This document shows positions 13,922 through 14,531 of a DNA stretch of 14,531 bases, one piece after another (position 1 is the stretch's first letter; every line of letters starts with the position of its first letter). The position numbers and the translations under genes are program-made. The stretch is from positions 1 through 14,531 of the forward strand of contig JAGLUV010000042.1 of the NCBI GenBank assembly GCA_023134215.1, written 5' to 3'. The stretch is from Candidatus Thorarchaeota archaeon. GTDB lineage: Archaea; Asgardarchaeota; Thorarchaeia; Thorarchaeales; Thorarchaeaceae. The notes under the pieces were generated by a model. That model did no database searches. It was not told the DNA's origin and was given only the letters and a program-made list of their open reading frames with translations.

Positions 13922-14437
13922 TTGAATTTCAAGATTCTCTTAAAGAGCTTCAAGTTCGCGTTTAGGTCCAGAAAGCGTGTGTTGTCGTTCATTGTTGTGT
14001 ATGCATTCTTATTTGTCACCGTTGCCAGAGGGCTGGAAACTGCTTCATGGTATCTGTACCTAGCCATGGCACTTGTTGTCGGCACATTCTATGCCATTTT
14101 GATTTCCCAGTTCAGGCGTCGGGACATATCTATCTTCAAATGCATAGGTTGGGACAACAGCAATGTCATGCTGCTTCTGGTTGGCGAGGTTGTCCTTGTA
14201 TCACTATCAGCCTTTCTAATCCTGTTCCAACTGAGTGTTGAGATAATCGGCCTTATGTCATATGTTGAAGGTCTCGGTTCCTCGGCTCTTGCTAGTGTCT
14301 ATGATGCGATAGTGATTCCAATCGGACTGTTGGTTACTACCCTGTTGTGGATTGTTGTTCTTCAGATACCGGGCCTTCTGCTTGCTCAGTATAGGGCCAC
14401 AAGAATACCACCGATGAGAGCACTTAGGGAGGAATAG
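13922..14437 (+). CDS. Minimal FtsX-like ABC transporter permease
   Basis: A 171-residue integral membrane protein with four predicted helices (about 20-36, 43-62, 83-104 and 128-150). The cytoplasmic segment QFRRRDISIFKCIGWDNSNVMLLLVGE and the C-terminal ending RATRIPPMRALREE are diagnostic of the FtsX domain of MacB/LolC-type permeases. Those permeases are usually near 400 residues with a large extracellular domain between helices 1 and 2. Here the loop is only a few residues, so the protein is the bare membrane core. The start is TTG at 13922, directly after an in-frame TAA and 9 nt past a strong GGGAGGT (13906-13912), which makes the non-ATG start convincing. The ATPase gene follows 2 nt after the stop, so the two form one transporter; substrate unknown. 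Confidence 0.85.
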   Translation: MNFKILLKSFKFAFRSRKRVLSFIVVYAFLFVTVARGLETASWYLYLAMALVVGTFYAILISQFRRRDISIFKCIGWDNSNVMLLLVGEVVLVSLSAFLILFQLSVEIIGLMSYVEGLGSSALASVYDAIVIPIGLLVTTLLWIVVLQIPGLLLAQYRATRIPPMRALREE

Positions 14438-14439
14438 AG

Positions 14440-14531
14440 ATGGCGAATCCAATAATCCAGGTTCAGGGCGTTCATAAGGAATACGGGAAGGGTAAGAATA
14501 CCGTCGCCGCCCTGAAGAGCATCAATATCGA
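14440..14531 (+). CDS. ABC transporter ATP-binding protein, N-terminus (truncated by window end)
   Basis: Only the first 30 residues are visible. IIQVQGVHKEYGKGKNTVAALKSINI is the standard opening of the MacB/LolD-type ATPase, with the A-loop tyrosine in KEYG. The Walker motifs lie beyond the window. GGGAGG at 14427-14432, 7 nt before the ATG, is a strong ribosome-binding site inside the end of the permease gene, indicating coupled translation with the FtsX-like permease. Confidence 0.88.
   Translation, partial: MANPIIQVQGVHKEYGKGKNTVAALKSINI

Overview
The window looks like a chromosomal fragment of an archaeon, most likely an Asgard archaeon, and the roughly balanced base composition would fit a Thorarchaeota-like lineage. 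This is inferred from gene content: two small Arf/Ras-type GTPases, proteins with longin-like N-termini, an SsoSSB-like OB-fold protein, a helicase-less XPF nuclease, RtcB, an M42 aminopeptidase, an actinobacterial/archaeal-type inositol phosphate synthase, archaeal TATA/BRE promoters and GGTGA/GGAGG ribosome-binding sites. No rRNA or tRNA is present that could fix the taxonomy. Genes are dense, mostly intact and change strand often. I see no insertion sequence, CRISPR array or integrated element.

Layout. Positions 3-527 (+) hold the C-terminal end of RtcB, whose 3' end overlaps that of a convergent EamA transporter. Positions 498-2329 (-) read as a cluster of SSB, a nucleoside-deoxyribosyltransferase-like enzyme with a zinc ribbon, and the EamA transporter. 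Position 2396-4192 (-) is a 598-residue fusion of a longin-like domain, an Arf-like GTPase and a long acidic tail. Positions 4193-4915 carry no convincing protein gene. They contain a well-formed candidate structured RNA on the + strand (about 4403-4750) with a TATA box, a closing stem, at least five nested hairpins and a T-run. Position 4916-6055 (-) encodes a longin-like protein with tandem winged helices, and 6210-6884 (-) a thymidylate kinase.

The thymidylate kinase gene is divergent from a three-gene + strand set (7004-8880): a membrane-anchored DUF4430 (transcobalamin-like) surface protein, a second anchored surface protein, and an ECF-type S component. Their shared promoter region holds a perfect 22-bp palindrome. 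Then come a winged-helix regulator coupled to XPF nuclease (8911-10379), inositol-1-phosphate synthase (10475-11554), and on the other strand an M42 aminopeptidase and a Ras-like GTPase (11604-13349). The window ends with a ribbon-helix-helix regulator (13618-13800), a four-helix FtsX-like permease and the start of its ABC ATPase.

How the genes may work together. The 7004-8880 set looks like a nutrient capture and uptake module, plausibly for a corrinoid or similar ligand. The two GTPases and the longin-like proteins belong to the expanded signalling/trafficking-like repertoire of Asgard archaea. The RHH protein next to a permease/ATPase pair could be its local regulator. The strongest unexplained element is the candidate RNA at 4403-4750. 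It matches no RNA family I can recognise by eye, but no covariance-model search could be run here.
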